Shown: positions 17,290 to 25,645 of the stretch, in pieces
Numbering within the stretch: the first letter of the stretch is position 1
How the letters are laid out: each line of letters starts with the position of its first letter
The notes under the pieces: model-generated
The model's database searches: none
The model's input: only the letters and a program-made list of their open reading frames with translations
Told to the model about the DNA's origin: nothing
Translations under genes and position numbers: made by a program
Assembly: GCF_051652165.1 (NCBI RefSeq)
Contig: NZ_JBOFTR010000004.1
Coordinates: 372,001-436,000 of the forward strand
Source: Plesiomonas sp051652165
GTDB taxonomy: Bacteria; Pseudomonadota; Gammaproteobacteria; Enterobacterales; CAMTGL01
Direction of reading: 5' to 3'
Length of the DNA: 64,000 bases

Positions 17290-18078
17290 TTATTTTGTTG
17301 TTGCGGTAGTGCTTGTATTAGCGGATTCAGGAGTAGAATGCGCTGGTGTAGCTGGTGTAGCTGGTGTAGCTGGTGTAGCTGGTGTAGCTGGTGTAGCTGG
17401 TGTAGCTGGTGTAGCTGGTGTAGCTGGTGTAGCTGGTGTAGCTGGTGTAGCTGGTGTAGCTGGTGTAGGTGTACCAATCAGGCTTTCTGAATCAATAATA
17501 ATACCATCTTCAGCTGCTTTTAATGCTAAGTTAGCTTCATAGTATTTATTTTCTTTTATTAGTGTAATTGCTTTATTGACATGTTGCTGAGTCTGTTTTA
17601 GTGGCATTAATGCTTGATTTTCAACAATACCAATACCTGCTAAACGCAATGTATCAAGAGCGCCTTTACGATCACCCGCTTTAATTTTTTCATTTGCAGT
17701 GCTAATTGCTTTTTGTTTAGTTGGCGTTGGCGAGAAATCTTCTGAGACAGACATTGATGCATTAATAATGACATAATTATCACCTGCTAATGGTGCAGTT
17801 TTACCAACTTTAATAAATTTAGTCCAATCAATGCTATCGGTCGCAAGTTCAGTTTTTGCTTTTAACACTAACTTTTGGGCGTCTGTTGGCTGACCATTAA
17901 ACAGTGCTGCACGCGCACGCTGTACGTTCATCATTGCAGAGAAACCTTGTTGGGCAACTTGCAATGCATCTTTTTGTTGTTGCTGAGAAACAGCAGGCAC
18001 AGCAGGTTGTTCAGCAGCCATTGCGCCAGTAGAGAAAATAGCAACAGACAATGCAACCGCAGATAAAATTTTCTTCAT
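17290..18078 (-). CDS. yfdX: YfdX-family periplasmic protein with Thr-Pro-Ala repeat tail
   Basis: This 262-residue protein has a signal peptide (residues 1-21, ending GAMAAE). Its helical YfdX domain (about 35-208) aligns well with E. coli YfdX: INASMSVSEDFSPTP, NEKIKAGDRKGALDTLRLAGIG, ENQALMPLKQT and YYEANLALKAAEDGII. E. coli YfdX is linked to the EvgA acid-response regulon; its biochemical role is unresolved. The domain end at about 211 is followed by 14 TPA units and a Ser/Thr-rich end (HSTPESANTSTTATTK) not found in the 211-residue E. coli protein. The repeat is encoded by a 9-bp array. Confidence 0.9.
   Translation of the reverse strand: MKKILSAVALSVAIFSTGAMAAEQPAVPAVSQQQQKDALQVAQQGFSAMMNVQRARAALFNGQPTDAQKLVLKAKTELATDSIDWTKFIKVGKTAPLAGDNYVIINASMSVSEDFSPTPTKQKAISTANEKIKAGDRKGALDTLRLAGIGIVENQALMPLKQTQQHVNKAITLIKENKYYEANLALKAAEDGIIIDSESLIGTPTPATPATPATPATPATPATPATPATPATPATPATPATPATPAHSTPESANTSTTATTK
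17342..17467. repeat. 9-bp tandem repeat (GCTGGTGTA, 14 copies) in yfdX
   Basis: Fourteen perfect copies of a 9-bp unit encode the Thr-Pro-Ala tail of YfdX on the minus strand. The unit is three codons long, so slippage changes tail length without shifting the frame. The lack of silent changes between copies indicates recent expansion. Confidence 0.97.
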
Positions 18079-18229
18079 TTTAATTCCCTACATAACAATT
18101 GATAATCACGTAAATCATATTGATATAACTAATATCAGATAATACTAAATTGTTTTTTTTTAGATACTAAAAAATAGGATAGTTTGTTACTAAATGTTTT
18201 GTTGTTTCTACTTTTATGCTACAGTTTTT

Positions 18230-18267
18230 ATATTAAAAGCAATTAACAATGTAATTGCTTTTAATAT
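18230..18267. terminator. Long AT-rich hairpin between yfdX and the downstream end of an unknown gene
   Basis: A 16-bp perfect stem (ATATTAAAAGCAATTA paired with TAATTGCTTTTAATAT) has a 6-nt loop. It lies 16 bp beyond the stop of the small gene at 18283-18564. The U tail is part of the stem itself, so it probably acts as that gene's terminator. Confidence 0.6.
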
Positions 18268-18282
18268 GAAAGAATATCTTAA

Positions 18283-18564
18283 CTATATATTACTTTTATT
18301 TGATTGTAAGGAAGATTGACATTGACGAATCTTTTCTACAATTTTCATAAGTTCAGGGTTATCAGAAAATAGCATACTTAAGTCAAATTTCTGCCAACAT
18401 TTTAACTTAGTACAGGCTTCTTGAATAAGTGACGCTTTTTCCTGTTCTGTTATATCAGGGGTAGATAGCATCTGTTTAATTTGCTTTACATATTTTATGT
18501 ATTTAATACGTTCAAGTTTTTGAACAGAGTTACAAGTGGTTTTAACCACATTGGTTGAGTGCAT
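18283..18564 (-). CDS. Hypothetical 93-residue protein
   Basis: I do not recognise this protein. It has no signal peptide or membrane segment. It is rich in Lys, Gln and Glu and looks mostly helical (IKYIKYVKQIKQMLS, then EQEKASLIQEACTKLKCW), with four Cys. A terminator-like hairpin follows its stop codon and supports a real transcript. It lies 49 bp downstream of the PEBP-like gene on the same strand and may be co-transcribed with it. Confidence 0.5.
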   Translation of the reverse strand: MHSTNVVKTTCNSVQKLERIKYIKYVKQIKQMLSTPDITEQEKASLIQEACTKLKCWQKFDLSMLFSDNPELMKIVEKIRQCQSSLQSNKSNI

Positions 18565-18613
18565 GCTAAGTCCTACAACAAAGTCATACTTTAAAGTATG
18601 CAGTCATGGCTAT

Positions 18614-19117
18614 TTAATACTGATATAATGCAGTAAAGCTTGTTTTAGCTAACATATTTGCATTAAGCATAAAACCTACCATAGCAGGCATTGTATTTGC
18701 TGTTAAGTCTAATGATTCAACACTTAATGCATAAAGTGTAAATGTATAATGGTGAATGCCATGGCCTTCTGGTGGGCAAGGGCCACCAAAACTAGAAAAA
18801 CCAAAGTCAGTTAAGCTTTGTACTGCGCCAGTGGGTAAACCAAGGCCTTCAGGTGTAACTCCAGCAGGCAATGCGTGCGTATTTGCAGGAATATTAAATA
18901 CAACCCAATGCCACCAACCACTTCCTGTTGGTGCATCACTATCATGAATAGTTAATGCAAAACTTTTTGTACCGGCAGGTGCATTTTTCCACTGCAATGC
19001 AGGTGATAAGTTTTGACCTTGATGACCAAAACCATTAAATGCATGGCGTTTTAAAAGAAAATCACCATCATTTAATTCAGAACTAGAGAGTGTAAAATGA
19101 CTCTGCAAGTTAGACAT
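18614..19117 (-). CDS. YbhB/YbcL family phosphatidylethanolamine-binding-like protein
   Basis: This 167-residue protein belongs to the PEBP/RKIP-like family. The ligand-pocket motifs are clear: NLSPALQWKNAPAGTKSFAL, the anion-binding HDSDAPTGSGWWHWVVFNIP, and FGGPCPPEGHGIHHYTFTLYAL. Bacterial members (E. coli YbhB and YbcL) bind small anionic ligands; a physiological role is not settled. No signal peptide is present, so it is probably cytoplasmic like YbhB. Confidence 0.92.
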   Translation of the reverse strand: MSNLQSHFTLSSSELNDGDFLLKRHAFNGFGHQGQNLSPALQWKNAPAGTKSFALTIHDSDAPTGSGWWHWVVFNIPANTHALPAGVTPEGLGLPTGAVQSLTDFGFSSFGGPCPPEGHGIHHYTFTLYALSVESLDLTANTMPAMVGFMLNANMLAKTSFTALYQY

Positions 19118-19311
19118 AGTATTACCTCTGTGTGCTCTTCTTATTATGCTAATTTATCAATAAAAATATAACTAAAATAAAGGTATTGGCTAGGTGTAGG
19201 CTAACTCAAGATATTAAACAGATCGATAAAGATGTTGTGTGTAAATCACTATAAAAGTAACTACTTTTTACGATGTGTCTATACCTATTGCATAGTTGCA
19301 TAGTGATAAAT

Positions 19312-19512
19312 TTAGTCTTTTCGCATAAAAAGTGCCAATACAGCAGTCACCACAACATTGCCAAGATAAAACCATGATAGCCACTCTGGGCGCGAGCTAA
19401 TCGTTAAATTGTGAGTGAGTGCAGAACCAATAAAGAGGATCCAAAGTAGGGCTATCATAGAGCTACCCACTTTTGTATTGATTTCTATGCTATTTTTTTT
19501 ATGATTATTCAT
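19312..19512 (-). CDS. Small two-helix membrane protein, paralogue A
   Basis: This 66-residue protein has two predicted transmembrane helices (about 18-34 and 46-61) joined by a short loop, and ends in a charged RKD. It is clearly paralogous to the 61-residue protein encoded about 200 bp upstream on the same strand. Both share an ALLWILFIGSAL/ALIWVLFLGAAL-type first helix, an N-L-T motif, RPEW/RPIW and a second helix with GNV. I do not recognise the family; no function is proposed. Confidence 0.6.
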   Translation of the reverse strand: MNNHKKNSIEINTKVGSSMIALLWILFIGSALTHNLTISSRPEWLSWFYLGNVVVTAVLALFMRKD

Positions 19513-19713
19513 GTCGTTATCTCTATGTGTTAAGATTATTAAAATGCATAAGCATTATCTTATTTAATAATAGAGTGTGTTATGCCATGAATATGGTGTA
19601 TTGAAAAGAGGAAAAATAAAAATTGAAGATTTAAAGAGGTGAGTGCAAACAAATTGAATAACTAAACGCTATTATCAGCAAGAGATAGTAGAGTTTAGTG
19701 AGAAAATGTGTAA

Positions 19714-19899
19714 TTAATCTTCTCTTGACCACGATGCTAGGAGCGATGTGGCGATTACATTACCAAGAAAGGCAAATGTCACCCAGATTGGGCGATGATT
19801 GTTTGAGGTTAAATTGGTTGATAGTGCTGCACCAAGAAATAATACCCAAATAAGTGCAATTGTTGAAAGTGTTACTGTACCTTTATTTTTATATAACAT
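19714..19899 (-). CDS. Small two-helix membrane protein, paralogue B
   Basis: This 61-residue protein has the same layout as its tandem paralogue at 19312-19512. It has a first helix near residues 10-26, the loop TSNNHRPIWV, a second helix containing GNVIATSLLAS, and a charged end (SRED). The two probably arose by local duplication and kept their sequence pattern, which argues that both are real genes. They are separated by about 200 bp without a terminator I can see. Confidence 0.6.
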   Translation of the reverse strand: MLYKNKGTVTLSTIALIWVLFLGAALSTNLTSNNHRPIWVTFAFLGNVIATSLLASWSRED

Positions 19900-20221
19900 A
19901 GTGGCCTTAACCTATAATGAACAGTTTGTTACTGTATTATGTGATTCAATGTATGTATGTTGTTTCACTTTGAATCATATAGCAATAGGTAGGTGTGTGG
20001 CAATGATCAATGTATATGTTTTTTTAGCAGAGCACTTAAGAAAATAGAGTGTTATTGTTGATGCGGCTAATAATACATGACTAAAGTAAAAATACAGAAA
20101 AATAGTATACTCTAATATATTCTCACCTATAATATAAGAATTATCACAGTACTGTTTAGATTTGATAGAAGAGAGTATAAAATAGCGAGGGTTTTTATTT
20201 TATTATGCTTTTATTAAAGCT

Positions 20222-20248
20222 AAAGCGTTATTTTATCAATAACGCTTT
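20222..20248 (-). terminator. Terminator of the ABM-like gene
   Basis: An 11-bp perfect stem (AAAGCGTTATT paired with AATAACGCTTT) has a 5-nt loop. It lies 21 bp beyond the stop codon at 20270. Flanking T/A runs allow it to work in both directions. Confidence 0.7.
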
Positions 20249-20269
20249 TTATACACTAATTTATTTATT

Positions 20270-20614
20270 TTATGCTTTTTTTATCAGCTTATCTTTTAAT
20301 GGGTGCTCAATTTTCCCATCATTATAGGCGGCTTCAATTTTTGCTATAACAACCTGATAACCACTTAGCCATTTAGCATGTTTTTGTTTTGCTTCTTTAT
20401 GCGTATCATTATGAATTAACGCATCCAACCCTTCTTTACCTTCCCAGTAATAGATATTAATCAGTTGGCCTGACTCAGGGTGAACATAACTTTCGTCACC
20501 TAAGTAGCCGGCTGTTTTTTTTGCAATTTCAGCAATCATATTATCAAGAGTATAAAACTCATCATCATACTCTTTTTTTTGGAAGATAAAGGTAGCTGAA
20601 TAAATATCTTGCAT
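20270..20614 (-). CDS. Antibiotic-biosynthesis-monooxygenase-like (ABM fold) protein
   Basis: This protein of about 114 residues resembles ABM-domain dimeric alpha-beta barrel proteins. It has an initial strand (YSATFIFQKK), a helix with Met/Ile (YTLDNMIAEIAKK), the typical AGYLGDESYVHPESGQLINIYYWEGKEGLDAL block, and HKEAKQKHAKWLSGYQVVIAKIE, where a small His-containing helix is expected. Such proteins include heme-degrading and quinol monooxygenases and many of unknown role. I favour the ATG at 20614 over the GTG at 20632 on family length; neither has a strong ribosome site. Confidence 0.75.
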   Translation of the reverse strand: MQDIYSATFIFQKKEYDDEFYTLDNMIAEIAKKTAGYLGDESYVHPESGQLINIYYWEGKEGLDALIHNDTHKEAKQKHAKWLSGYQVVIAKIEAAYNDGKIEHPLKDKLIKKA

Positions 20615-21186
20615 GATAGTAGCACTCAACACTTATATAATTTGAATATATAATATAGAAATAAAAAGGCTTTGTGTGTAATAAATTGTATTATTGTGTA
20701 TAACTCCGTCAGTATTGTTAATTTCCCGTAAGTGGCGTAATTGAGCGTAACGAGGTAATCAATTAGCTTAATGTTAAAATGACCAAGTAATCAAATAACT
20801 GTATTGCATATCATTTTAATACAGACCAGATAAAAAATCTGAGCTTATATCTATTGAATAAAGGAAGAAAGAGTGGCATTGATAAGTGCTATTATGAATA
20901 TGAACAATAAAAGAGAAAACACGACACATAGCAATGTTACTTTAAATATATTTAAATAGCGTGCTACTTATTGCAGGTGAAAGCATGTCATGTTTTAAGT
21001 GAGTGTTTATATGTTAGATCTGTTGAGTTATAAAGAGTTAAATGAAATGTAATGTTTTGAGTGCCTTAACTTTTGGTTGATTTTCATTCTAATCTGTATA
21101 TGAAAAAATGGAATATTCTTGTTTTTGACGTTATTATCCTCTATTAAGAAGAGGCTCTGATACATTGAACGCTAAAAGGTGATCAC
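20615..21186. other. AT-rich intergenic stretch upstream of kch
   Basis: This stretch of about 570 bp has no convincing gene. It holds the promoters for the divergent ABM-like gene and kch. I see no recognisable operator. Confidence 0.45.
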
Positions 21187-22542
21187 TTGAGTTATTTTTC
21201 AGGTTTTAAACAAAAAACAGTTAAGATATGGTTACGTGCCAGACATGGTATTGCTGCTATCGCTGTTTTGCTAAACGGGCTATTAATTTTTAAAACCATC
21301 TATAAATTGCCAATCAGTTTATTTGATATTTTTAAAATCAATAGTGTTTCAGGCATAGACTTTTCATTGCTTGCTAATGCCCCGTGGTTTATGCTAGGTA
21401 TCTTTCTGGTATTAAACTTTTTTGGCTTATTATTCAGAGCTCGTTTAGCATGGGCAATGAGTATTGTTCTGTTACTTATTACACTTGTTTATACCATACA
21501 CTTTTATCCTTATTTGAAATTTAGCATCTGTTTTTGTGCAATTTCAATGCTCATTCTTATTTTACTAAAAAAAGATTTCGAAAGTAGCAGTTCAACAGCA
21601 GGGGGGATTTTTGCCTTAATAAGTTTTGCATCTTTACTTTTTTACTCAACGTATGGTGCATTATATTTCGGTGAAGGATTTAACCCAAAAATACATAACT
21701 TAATGACATCGTTTTACTTTTCTATTGAAACGATGACAACTGTAGGTTATGGCGATATCGTTCCTGTTTCTGAATCTGCTCGATTATTTACAATCTCAGT
21801 GATTATTTCTGGGATTACCGTGTTTGCAACATCAATGACGACAATATTTGGTCCATTGATCAGTGGTGGTATTAATAATTTAATTAAAGGGAATCATAAG
21901 AAAATGAAAAGAAAAGATCACTTTATTGTTTGTGGCCACTCTATATTAGCCATTAATACCATTCAGCAACTTCACCAGAGAGGGCTTGATGTCACTATTA
22001 TTACAAGTCATCCAGAAGATGAGCTTGCTCAATTTGAGCAACGTTTAGAAGGCAAGTTTGATATCGTTTCAGGTGATAGTAATGACAGTGCAGTATTGAA
22101 AAAAGCGGGGTTAGATGACTGTAAGGCGATTTTAGCCTTGAGCGACAATGATGCTGATAATGCGTTTGTAATTTTATCTGCAAAAGATTTAAATAAAGAT
22201 GTTAAAACAGTACTTGCTGTATGTGATAGTAAAAACATTAATAAAGTGAAAAAAGTTCAACCTGATGTTATTTTATCACCACAATTATTTGGCAGTGAAA
22301 TATTAGCAAGAATTTTAAATGGTGAGCAAGTAGACAGCAGTTTGCTAATCTCAATGTTATTAAATTCTGCACACGGCATCATTAGCGAAAATAACACAGT
22401 AAAATCTGATTTATTACAAGAGAATAATGGCAATGCAGAGGGTGAAGCATCAGCGAGTACAGTCAGTGATGATCAAAATAAAAACAGTGAGCCTTTTGTC
22501 GAAGAGAGTGATAATAAGAGCACTGAAAACTCGGATAAATAA
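21187..22542 (+). CDS. kch: Voltage-gated-type potassium channel Kch
   Basis: Kch is an inner-membrane six-helix potassium channel with a cytoplasmic RCK domain. The 451-residue protein aligns along its length with E. coli Kch (417 residues). It has LLNGLLIFKTIYKLPISL, the selectivity filter TMTTVGYGDIVP, FTISVIISGITVFATSMT, and the RCK Rossmann fold with HFIVCGHSILAINTIQQL and GDSNDSAVLKKAGL. The extra length is an acidic, Ser/Asn-rich tail of about 40 residues. Translation appears to start at TTG (21187) behind AAAGGTGA. The gene is alone and followed by a strong terminator. Confidence 0.96.
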   Translation: MSYFSGFKQKTVKIWLRARHGIAAIAVLLNGLLIFKTIYKLPISLFDIFKINSVSGIDFSLLANAPWFMLGIFLVLNFFGLLFRARLAWAMSIVLLLITLVYTIHFYPYLKFSICFCAISMLILILLKKDFESSSSTAGGIFALISFASLLFYSTYGALYFGEGFNPKIHNLMTSFYFSIETMTTVGYGDIVPVSESARLFTISVIISGITVFATSMTTIFGPLISGGINNLIKGNHKKMKRKDHFIVCGHSILAINTIQQLHQRGLDVTIITSHPEDELAQFEQRLEGKFDIVSGDSNDSAVLKKAGLDDCKAILALSDNDADNAFVILSAKDLNKDVKTVLAVCDSKNINKVKKVQPDVILSPQLFGSEILARILNGEQVDSSLLISMLLNSAHGIISENNTVKSDLLQENNGNAEGEASASTVSDDQNKNSEPFVEESDNKSTENSDK

Positions 22543-22583
22543 ATTAATATTGACTCTATTGGTATAAAAGTGTTTATCCATAA

Positions 22584-22630
22584 AGCGTAACTAGCATATG
22601 ACTTATATGTTAGTTACGCTATTTTATTTC
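22584..22630 (+). terminator. Terminator of kch
   Basis: A 16-bp stem with one G-T pair (AGCGTAACTAGCATAT against ATATGTTAGTTACGCT) is followed by ATTTTATTTC. It lies 42 bp after the kch stop and could also serve the convergent hcr. Confidence 0.8.
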
Positions 22631-22655
22631 TATTAAAAATCAGTTTCGATAATAA

Positions 22656-23732
22656 TTAAGCTAATTCTAAATCACTATTAATAGTACAGCTACATGCTAA
22701 CACATAACCAGAAGCAATCTCGTCTGCACTTAGCGTCATCTGGCTAGATGATTCGGTATCACCACTGATAACCTGCACTTTGCATGAGCCACATACACCG
22801 GCACGGCAGGCGGCAAAAACGGGGACATCATGTTGCTCTAGTGCTGCCAGTAATGTTGTACCTACTGGAACATGGATATCGCGTTGTAGCCCGCGAATAT
22901 GTAACTTCGCCATTGTATTAACAGAGCCCGTTGCAGTATTTTCTATTACCGCACTTTTTTCTGTTGTAAGATTATTGTCTTTAGCATTGAAAAATGACTC
23001 TTGATAAAACTCACCTTGTTTGACGCCCAATTGTTCTGTCACTGTTTTGGATAACGCCATATAAGATTCTGGTCCGCAACTCATCACCGTATATTTTTCT
23101 GCATCAGGCACAAGTTGCTTTAACATATCAAATGATAATCGGCCATTAAGTGGTGCAGGGTGGTGAGGTTGTTTCGCCATAATATGTAACGATAATGTTT
23201 TCGGGTGCGATGCTGCAAGTTGTTGCCACTCTTGGGCGAAGATAACATCGTCAACACTGTGTGCATTATAAATAACAGTGACATGCGTATTTTTACGCTG
23301 ATGCATTAACCAGCGTGTCATAGACATAATGGGGGTTATCCCACAACCGGCAGCAAGCATCAGATATTGTTTATTATCAGCATGTGTAGCACAAGTAAAA
23401 TCCCCTTGAGCATCACTTAACCACAATGTATCGCCAACCTTAACCTGAGTTGTTAACCACTGAGAACCAACGCCATTGGGAATTTGCCGTACAGTAATAC
23501 TGATATATTCACTCACATTGGGTGATGAAGATATTGTATATGCACGTACAACGGGGAGATTGCCCGGCTTGTTTTCTGGCTGATTATTACCGATATTCAC
23601 AAAGGCATACTGGCCAGCCAAATAAGAATAAGGCTTGGCTGGGCGTAATATCAGCGTAAAAACATCCGCCGTTTCTTGATGTAAAGCATGAACATACATT
23701 GCATTGTGGCAAAGCGTGGCGGAAGTCATCAT
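22656..23732 (-). CDS. hcr: NADH oxidoreductase Hcr
   Basis: Hcr passes electrons from NADH to the hybrid cluster protein through FAD and a 2Fe-2S cluster. I place the start at 23732 (MMTSATLCHN), giving 358 residues against 322 in E. coli; the longer frame adds a spurious hydrophobic leader. Features are RAYTISSSPNVSEYISITVRQIPNG-type FAD binding (about 85-110), LMLAAGCGITPIMSMTRWL for NAD, MSCGPESYM, and a C-terminal plant-type ferredoxin with CRAGVCGSCK and the last Cys in LACSC. About 30 residues between reductase and ferredoxin are extra linker. hcp is immediately upstream. Confidence 0.93.
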   Translation of the reverse strand: MMTSATLCHNAMYVHALHQETADVFTLILRPAKPYSYLAGQYAFVNIGNNQPENKPGNLPVVRAYTISSSPNVSEYISITVRQIPNGVGSQWLTTQVKVGDTLWLSDAQGDFTCATHADNKQYLMLAAGCGITPIMSMTRWLMHQRKNTHVTVIYNAHSVDDVIFAQEWQQLAASHPKTLSLHIMAKQPHHPAPLNGRLSFDMLKQLVPDAEKYTVMSCGPESYMALSKTVTEQLGVKQGEFYQESFFNAKDNNLTTEKSAVIENTATGSVNTMAKLHIRGLQRDIHVPVGTTLLAALEQHDVPVFAACRAGVCGSCKVQVISGDTESSSQMTLSADEIASGYVLACSCTINSDLELA

Positions 23733-23750
23733 AGTGATACTCACTGTAAG

Positions 23751-23785
23751 CTGAATAATGAATCTGAATAATGAATCTGAATAAT
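23751..23785. repeat. 13-bp tandem repeat between hcp and hcr
   Basis: CTGAATAATGAAT occurs twice perfectly, plus nine bases of a third copy. The array lies 19-53 bp upstream of the hcr start codon, inside the hcp-hcr transcript. It may alter the spacing around the weak hcr ribosome site. Confidence 0.85.
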
Positions 23786-23870
23786 TAGACTGAATAAATA
23801 ATAGCAATAATATGAAATGAATAAGCACATGCAAAAACATGTGCCTATATTTATTACAGATGGTGAGAAG

Positions 23871-25526
23871 TTATGCAGGAGATAGAATAGACTTCATATC
23901 TTCAGCTACAGTAGTAATAGATCGCATACCAAACTTTTCATTTAATATTGCGAGCACATTATCAGTTAAAAATGCAGGTGCAGTAGGGCCGGTATAAATA
24001 TCTTTTACGCCAAGAGCCAGCAATGTTAATAAAATAACAATGGCTTTTTGTTCAAACCAAGAAAGCACCAGCGTTAACGGTAAATCATTAATGCCACAAT
24101 TGAGCTTTTCCGCTAAATTAACTGCCAACATAATGGCTGAATAAGCATCATTACACTGACCAACATCAAGCAAGCGTGGTAATGCACCAATTGTACCAAA
24201 ATCAAATTTATTAAAACGATATTTACCACAGGCCAGCGTCATGATTAAGCAATCTTCAGGGATCTCACGGGCAAAATCGGTGAAATAGTGGCGCTCACCA
24301 CGGCTGCCATCACACCCACCCACTAAAAATACGTGGCGCAGTTGTTTGTTTGCTACCATATCAATCACTGTATCCGCTGCACCGAGCAGAGTTTCACGGC
24401 CAAAACCTACCGTGATCATCTCATCGATTTCAGTATGCGGGAAGCCAGCCATCTCCTGCGCTTGGGCAATCACTGCAGAGAAATCTTCACCTTCAAGATG
24501 TTTAACATTTGGCCAGCCAACAATGCTGCGTGTCCAGATCCGGTCAGCATAATTGCCAACATTCGGGTCAATGATGCAGTTAGATGTCATCACGACAGGC
24601 CCTGGGAAGCGTGCAAATTCCTCTTGCTGGTTTTGCCATGCACTGCCGTAGTTACCGACCAGATGCGGGTATTTTTTTAGTTCAGGATAACCGTGAGCAG
24701 GCAGCATCTCCCCGTTAGTATAGATATTAATACCCGTACCTTCGGTTTGCTCTAACAGTGCTTTGAGGTCTTTAAGATCATGTCCGGAAATTAAAATCGC
24801 TTTACCCTTGACAGCTCGTATATTGACACTTGTTGGCACAGGGTTGCCGTATAAACCGGTTTCACCCGTATCAAGCATCGCCATAACATCAAAGTTCATC
24901 AGGCCGATAGCCATTGCATTGTCGAGCAGGGTTTGCATATCACTTGGGTTAGTACCCAGCCATGCCATAAAACCGTGGAATGTTGCATACACATCAGCAC
25001 GTTGCTGCTCTAAAACGCGGGCATGCTCTAAATACGCAGCTGCACCTTTCAAGCCATACAGACAAAGCATACGCAGGCCATGAATATCATCACCCACTTC
25101 AGCTTTATCTTTGTTCAGCGCATATTCAGCCGCTTGCAGGGTTAATGCAGGAATGGCCAAATCAGACAGTTGGATATGAGCAACCGGAAGGGCAACATGA
25201 GCCTCGGCATTGTGTAGTCTACACTGTGTGGCCAGTGCTTCACGCAGCGTAATAGCCTGTTGGGTATACTCAACAATGCGGGCTGAATCAAAGTTAACAT
25301 TGGTCAGTGTTGCAAAAAACGCTTTTGGCACAAACGCATCGACATCAGCGTCAATAATGCCATAGCTACGCGCCGTTACTGCCCATGCCGACAACCCTTC
25401 AAGCACTGCAACCAGCAAATCTTGCAAGTCAGAGGTTTCTGAGGTTTTGCCACACATACCTTGCGCGTAAGAACAGCCGTTACCGACAGAAGTACGAATA
25501 GTTTGCTCACATTGAACACAATACAT
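23871..25526 (-). CDS. hcp: Hybrid cluster protein (hydroxylamine/NO reductase)
   Basis: Hcp is a cytoplasmic iron-sulfur protein that reduces NO (and hydroxylamine in vitro) during anaerobic nitrosative stress. The 551-residue protein begins MYCVQCEQ and has the facultative-anaerobe Cys spacing C-X2-C-X11-C-X6-C (Cys 3, 6, 18 and 25). Hybrid-cluster ligands are seen in SGHDLKDL, TNGEMLPAHGYPEL, TSNCIIDP, GGCDGSRGERHY and LACGKYRFN/GQCNDAYSA. hcr follows 138 bp downstream as its electron donor. FNR and NsrR-like sites lie upstream. Confidence 0.97.
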   Translation of the reverse strand: MYCVQCEQTIRTSVGNGCSYAQGMCGKTSETSDLQDLLVAVLEGLSAWAVTARSYGIIDADVDAFVPKAFFATLTNVNFDSARIVEYTQQAITLREALATQCRLHNAEAHVALPVAHIQLSDLAIPALTLQAAEYALNKDKAEVGDDIHGLRMLCLYGLKGAAAYLEHARVLEQQRADVYATFHGFMAWLGTNPSDMQTLLDNAMAIGLMNFDVMAMLDTGETGLYGNPVPTSVNIRAVKGKAILISGHDLKDLKALLEQTEGTGINIYTNGEMLPAHGYPELKKYPHLVGNYGSAWQNQQEEFARFPGPVVMTSNCIIDPNVGNYADRIWTRSIVGWPNVKHLEGEDFSAVIAQAQEMAGFPHTEIDEMITVGFGRETLLGAADTVIDMVANKQLRHVFLVGGCDGSRGERHYFTDFAREIPEDCLIMTLACGKYRFNKFDFGTIGALPRLLDVGQCNDAYSAIMLAVNLAEKLNCGINDLPLTLVLSWFEQKAIVILLTLLALGVKDIYTGPTAPAFLTDNVLAILNEKFGMRSITTVAEDMKSILSPA

Positions 25527-25587
25527 TGAAGCCTCGCATTAAGTTATATTTTATATGCTTGTTATAGAGTCATCATAGAACTCATAA

Positions 25588-25608
25588 ACAAGCATTTCAA
25601 ATGCAACT
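25588..25608 (-). promoter_or_regulatory. NsrR-like operator of hcp
   Basis: The sequence centred on 25598 (AGCATTTCAAATGCAACTT) fits the core ATGCATTT-N-AAATGCAT of the NsrR palindrome well. NsrR is the NO-sensing repressor of hcp-hcr in E. coli. It sits about 60-80 bp upstream of the hcp start, near where transcription should begin. Confidence 0.65.
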
Positions 25609-25628
25609 TAATGCGATTTCATTCTGTC

Positions 25629-25642
25629 TTGATGCAGATCAA
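25629..25642 (-). promoter_or_regulatory. FNR box of hcp
   Basis: TTGATGCAGATCAA is a perfect match to the FNR consensus TTGAT-N4-ATCAA. It is centred about 109 bp upstream of the hcp start codon and about 38 bp upstream of the NsrR-like site, a spacing that would put it near -41.5. It lies just past the 3' end of lysO. Confidence 0.8.
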
Positions 25643-25645
25643 TAA

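Noticed and set aside
17342..17467. CRISPR-like regular array
   Set aside because: The units are contiguous 9-bp repeats without spacers and encode a tripeptide repeat in yfdX.
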